Shown here piece by piece: positions 62,701 to 64,000 of a stretch of DNA of 64,000 nt. The stretch's first letter is position 1; each line of letters starts with the position of its first letter. The DNA is from Candidatus Obscuribacterales bacterium (GTDB lineage: Bacteria > Cyanobacteriota > Vampirovibrionia > Obscuribacterales > Obscuribacteraceae): positions 868,001 through 932,000 of the forward strand of contig JACKCM010000001.1 in the NCBI GenBank assembly GCA_020634035.1, read 5' to 3'. The notes under the pieces are model-generated. The model was not told where the DNA came from and made no database searches. It saw only the letters and a program-made list of their open reading frames with translations. The translations under genes were made by a program, and so were the position numbers.

Positions 62701-63946
62701 CTTCCAGGACCTCCATAAAAAAGTCGATCTCTTCTCGGGTGTTGTAAATCTGCAGACTGACTCTGATATAGCTGTCGTCTTCTTCTTTTGAACCTCTACA
62801 GTGATCACCTGCCCGGACTAAAATGCCTTCGCTATCCAGATAGTCAGCCAGATCCGGCGAATCGAATTTTTTTAGCTTGAAAGCGATGATGCCGAAGCCT
62901 TTTGTGCAGCCGCATCGACCGATGCCAGGAGCGAATTCTATTGCCGCAAGCTCTTTCAGCCTGCCATGAAGATAATGAGTCAGATCAGACAGATGGCGCT
63001 CTATCGTTTCTATGCCTATAGAGTCGATGAATTCAATCGCTGTTTTAAGAGAGAGAATGCCGGCAATATTGAGAGTGCCGCATTCTATAATGCCCGACAG
63101 GCGCTCGGCGCTAAGGGTCATATTCTCTTTGTCTATCTGAAAAGCCGTTTTGGAACCCGATTTAGATGGCCACAGCTGCTGCAGAACTGACTTCTTTGTG
63201 TATAGAACACCGGTGCCGGAGGCGGCGAACATTTTGTGACCGGAAAAGGAGACAAAATCCGCCCCCAGAGCCCGGGTATCGAGCTTGATATGACCGGCAC
63301 TCTGGCTGGCATCCAGCGAGATTAGAACGTTATCGGGTAAGAGCGCTTTGATCTCGGCTATGTCCATCTCCATGCCATAGAGATGATGGACATGACCGAG
63401 AGCTATAAGCCTTGTACTGGAGGAGATTTTGCTCTCTATATCGGCCCAGTCGTAGACGCCGGTATGATGCAGAGAGAAAGGAATTATCTTGATCTTTTTA
63501 CCGAAGCGGCTCAGTACCTCTTGCAGATTGAGCCAGGGGAAGACCGCCGAGTGGTGGTCTTCCATGCAGAGCATGATCTCGTCTTGATCATTGAGGTTGT
63601 GCATAGCCCAACTCAGAGCGACCGTGTTGAGGCTTTCGGTGGCACCACCGGTGAAGGCTATCTCTTCAGGGTCTGCGTTTAGGAATTCCGCCACTTTAAG
63701 GCGGGTTTCTTCCACCCGGGCTGCAAGAGCAGTACTTCTGCCGTAGCTTGCCCGGGAGATATTGCTGCATTCTCGACTGTAGAATCTATTGATTCTGTCT
63801 ATTACCACAGCCGGTTTCTGGGCGGTGGAGGCATTGTCGAAAAATACTGTTTCCGGCTCTGCCACAATCGCAGGAAATAGTCCGCGTAGTTTGTTTGCAG
63901 ATTCGAAAGTAGCAGCAGGGGCTGCTTCTAGAGTGCAACTTTGCAT
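62687..63946 (-). CDS. SufS/CsdA-like class-V PLP enzyme, cluster copy 2
   Basis: 419 residues. Same plan as the 50908 enzyme: DNASTAQKP, TGGATESLN, K238 in SFSGHKMF, C383 in RAGDHC, and ALGHVHHLYGM / ALVHVHHVYGM in common. The two copies are clear paralogues, more similar to each other than I would expect for SufS generally. Overlaps the upstream cysteine-synthase-rhodanese frame by 19 bp and the GNAT start by 14 bp. Confidence 0.82.
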   Translation of the reverse strand: MQSCTLEAAPAATFESANKLRGLFPAIVAEPETVFFDNASTAQKPAVVIDRINRFYSRECSNISRASYGRSTALAARVEETRLKVAEFLNADPEEIAFTGGATESLNTVALSWAMHNLNDQDEIMLCMEDHHSAVFPWLNLQEVLSRFGKKIKIIPFSLHHTGVYDWADIESKISSSTRLIALGHVHHLYGMEMDIAEIKALLPDNVLISLDASQSAGHIKLDTRALGADFVSFSGHKMFAASGTGVLYTKKSVLQQLWPSKSGSKTAFQIDKENMTLSAERLSGIIECGTLNIAGILSLKTAIEFIDSIGIETIERHLSDLTHYLHGRLKELAAIEFAPGIGRCGCTKGFGIIAFKLKKFDSPDLADYLDSEGILVRAGDHCRGSKEEDDSYIRVSLQIYNTREEIDFFMEVLEDACR

Positions 63947-64000
63947 TTCGCTCTCCTCCTACCTTTTTTAGTTGGTTTGCCCTGATCGCGCCAGGCGACG
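63928..64000 (-). CDS. C-terminal end of a cysteine-synthase-rhodanese fusion, copy 2 (partial)
   Basis: Reading the right edge on the minus strand gives VAWRDQGKPTKK followed by a basic tail and stop at 63928. This matches VAWRDRGKK near the end of the 52137 protein. So the couple (fusion, then SufS-like gene) is repeated. The body of the gene lies outside the window. Confidence 0.6.
   Translation of the reverse strand, partial: VAWRDQGKPTKKGRRRAKCKVAL

Noticed and set aside
1..64000. tRNA, rRNA, CRISPR arrays, prophage or intact insertion sequences
   Set aside because: Scanned by eye; no cloverleaf with an intact T-arm, no spaced repeats, and no transposase with terminal repeats was found.

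Overview
The window (64 kb, moderate G+C) is a chromosomal stretch from a non-photosynthetic bacterium. I see no phage, plasmid, rRNA, tRNA or CRISPR sequence. The mix of genes suggests a deep-branching, metabolically flexible lineage: serpin, two glutamate decarboxylases, 3-hydroxyanthranilate dioxygenase, families of paralogous orphan proteins, and a zinc-box-like palindrome of the cyanobacterial 7-1-7 type. Cyanobacteriota-related Melainabacteria/Obscuribacterales is my best guess, but this is inference and no marker gene settles it.

Layout. 1-3.2 kb: three tandem paralogues with repeats of the MORN_2/YwqK type and a membrane anchor. 3.3-13 kb: a FimB-like tyrosine recombinase fused to a homoserine kinase, a 58-residue membrane peptide, an ArsB/NhaD-type permease, a divergent pair of paralogous histidine-rich membrane proteins, a DUF3592 protein, a SulP transporter and a UPF0114 protein. 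13-16 kb: a transposase-type zinc-ribbon protein without a catalytic domain, preceded by two hairpin repeats, then an FCP1-like phosphatase and a cytoplasmic serpin. 16.5-25 kb: pyrC, a CheY-like regulator with a multi-domain diguanylate cyclase, an M28 peptidase, a DUF1444-like pair and a papain-like protein. 25-31 kb: two glutamate decarboxylases around membrane proteins and a PfpI protein, then an nbaC-like gene. 31-40 kb: a two-component pair, small orphan genes, UspA, a P2-type ATPase and a cytochrome c.

40-64 kb is the most unusual part. It is dense in pyridoxal-phosphate (PLP) enzymes, nearly all on the minus strand and overlapping or within a few bases of each other: a fused fold-I/fold-II PLP protein, fold-III decarboxylases, a cystathionine-gamma-synthase-like enzyme, cysteine-synthase/rhodanese fusions, SufS-like enzymes, two D-amino-acid-oxidase-like flavoproteins, an SDR and a GNAT. 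The cysteine-synthase-rhodanese/SufS-like couple occurs twice, the second copy running off the right end. Interleaved are metal genes (Cu-type P1B ATPase, membrane/thioredoxin protein, ZIP transporter with a zinc-box-like palindrome upstream, VanX-like zinc peptidase). I read this region as a candidate undescribed amino-acid-derived small-molecule pathway, possibly sulfur-containing or metal-binding. The product is unknown.

Two non-coding patterns recur: a ~200-bp element present twice (about 40.0-40.2 kb and 50.6-50.8 kb), and a 17-bp motif TA(C/T)TA-N7-TAG(T/C)(A/G) in at least six intergenic sites, often just before a hairpin or a gene.
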